Assembly (NCBI RefSeq): GCF_000519005.1 | Contig: NZ_JAER01000017.1 | Span: 1 to 64,000, forward strand | Direction: 5' to 3' | DNA from: Nocardioides sp. J54 | Lineage (GTDB): Bacteria; Actinomycetota; Actinomycetes; Propionibacteriales; Nocardioidaceae | DNA length: 64,000 nt | Shown: piece after piece, positions 63,205-64,000 of the stretch | Position numbering within the stretch: position 1 is the stretch's first letter | Layout of the letters: each line of letters opens with the position of its first letter | The notes under the pieces: generated by a model | What the model saw: only the letters and a program-made list of their open reading frames with translations | What the model was told of the DNA's origin: nothing | The model's database searches: none | Translations under genes and position numbers: made by a program

Positions 63205-64000
63205 TGCAACACCGCTTCCATGACTGCCTTCGCGATCGGGCCGCCGAGCTGGCCGCCCGCGATCTGCTTGCCGGGTGCCTCCTGGATCATGACCGCCACC
63301 GCGACCTCGGCGTTCTGCGCCGGGGCGAAGGAGATGAACCACCCGTAGGGCGCCTTGCCCTCGATGCCGCGCTGCGCCGTGCCGGTCTTGCCGGCGACGC
63401 TGACGCCGTCGATGGCGGCGGGGGAGGCGGTGCCGTTGTCGACGGTCGAGACCAGCAGGTCGGTCAGCTGCGCGGCGGTCTGCGGGGAGATCGCGTCGCG
63501 CAGCTTCTCGGGCTCGGTGGTCTCCAGGACGTCGAAGCTGGCGGTCTGCACCTGGTCGACGAGGTAGGGCCGCATCAGCGCGCCGCGGTTGGCGATCGCG
63601 GAGGCGACCATCGCCATCTGCAGCGGCGTGGCCTGCACCGAGAACTGGCCGAAGCCGGACCGGGCGGTCTCGGCGCCGTTCAGCTCGCGCGGCTCCTGCT
63701 CCTCGCCGTCGATGACGTCGACCACGTCCTCGGGGAACACCGAGCGCGCCTGCGGGCCGAGGTCGAGGAGGTAGTCGCTGTTGAAGCCGAACGCCTCGGC
63801 GGTCTCCCGCAGCTTCTCCGGGCCGACCTCGACGGCCATCTTGGCGAAGGCCGTGTTGCAGGAGTCCTCCATCGCGGTGGCGAAGGAGATCCGCTCCGGG
63901 CTGCACCCCGTGCGGCCCTCGTTGTCGATGACGTTCTGCTCGCCGGTCGTGCCCGGCGCCTGCCAGGTCGCGCCCGAGGGGACCTGGTCGTCCTGGTCGT
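63201..64000 (-). CDS. pbpA: Penicillin-binding protein PbpA, C-terminal part (cut by window edge)
   Basis: The last 265 or so residues of a class B transpeptidase that cross-links peptidoglycan. The SxN motif is in MEDSCNTAFAKMA and the KTGT motif in VAGKTGTAQRGIEG; the active-site SxxK lies beyond the window. VQATPLQMAMVASAIANRG is a family block. Its stop overlaps the pknA start (GTGA), placing it in the usual rodA-pbpA-pknA-pknB operon. Confidence 0.93.
   Translation of the reverse strand, partial: DQDDQVPSGATWQAPGTTGEQNVIDNEGRTGCSPERISFATAMEDSCNTAFAKMAVEVGPEKLRETAEAFGFNSDYLLDLGPQARSVFPEDVVDVIDGEEQEPRELNGAETARSGFGQFSVQATPLQMAMVASAIANRGALMRPYLVDQVQTASFDVLETTEPEKLRDAISPQTAAQLTDLLVSTVDNGTASPAAIDGVSVAGKTGTAQRGIEGKAPYGWFISFAPAQNAEVAVAVMIQEAPGKQIAGGQLGGPIAKAVMEAVLQ

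Overview
The window is very GC-rich and spans the replication origin region of a high-GC Gram-positive chromosome. Gene order (CCA-adding enzyme, DUF6049, murJ, sigM, trxB, trxA, then parB, parA, rsmG, jag, yidC, yidD, rnpA, rpmH, then dnaA, dnaN, gnd, recF, dciA, gyrB, gyrA, DUF3566, tRNA-Ile, tRNA-Ala, ppiA, crgA, DUF881, pknB, pknA, pbpA) is the classic actinobacterial origin order. EgtB/EgtD and the protein sequences fit a Nocardioides-like member of the Nocardioidaceae (inference; there is no 16S gene in the window).

Layout. 1-6.4 kb: a padR regulator with an apparent self-operator, ino1 (inositol phosphate synthase), a membrane-anchored endonuclease/exonuclease/phosphatase protein, an SRPBCC protein, a lipoprotein and the CCA-adding enzyme. 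6.5-15.4 kb: a cell-envelope and redox run (DUF6049, MurJ, a separate pseudokinase, SigM, its probable membrane regulator, thioredoxin reductase, thioredoxin). 15.4-18.3 kb: minus-strand GNAT, PlsC-type acyltransferase and aminotransferase. 18.6-24.2 kb: the minus-strand parB-parA-rsmG-jag-yidC-yidD-rnpA-rpmH run, almost all junctions overlapping, carrying four parS sites, two of them inside the parA reading frame. 24.2-31.4 kb: dnaA, a 711-bp dnaA-dnaN gap that is the probable oriC, dnaN, gnd, recF, dciA.

31.4-40.6 kb: an accessory block between dciA and gyrB, which are adjacent in mycobacteria. It holds a polytopic membrane protein, an unusual two-module sensor kinase and its NarL-type response regulator, two sortases and two secreted surface proteins. 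A 16-bp palindrome close to ACCCCTGTnCGGGGGT lies 60-100 bp upstream of every likely transcription unit in the regulator/sortase part, so I propose a self-contained, two-component-controlled surface display locus. It is the best candidate in the window for an undescribed system.

40.9-46.7 kb: gyrB, gyrA, DUF3566, tRNA-Ile(GAT), a 41-residue DLW-39-like protein and tRNA-Ala(TGC). 47-50 kb: a small accessory group (NERD-domain protein, pRiA4b ORF-3-like protein, UPF0158 protein). 50.2-53.5 kb: egtB-egtD of ergothioneine synthesis and a lipoprotein. 53.6-58.1 kb: a GntR/FadR-type regulator with a fatty acid hydroxylase-family enzyme, SURF1, DUF3817, a 40-residue protein, ppiA and a zinc-ribbon rhomboid protease. 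58.3-64 kb: crgA with an internal duplication, DUF881, and a minus-strand pbpA-pknA-pknB operon in which PknB carries an extra thrombospondin type 3-like calcium-binding tail.

Between genes there are several repeat families (a 172-bp inverted-repeat element present twice, once in oriC; a GGTTTCGAGGCTC palindromic element present twice; TGTCGACA-octamer palindromes), strong hairpins, and many apparently leaderless promoters with a TANNNT box 6-8 bp before the start codon. I saw no insertion sequence, CRISPR array, rRNA or prophage.
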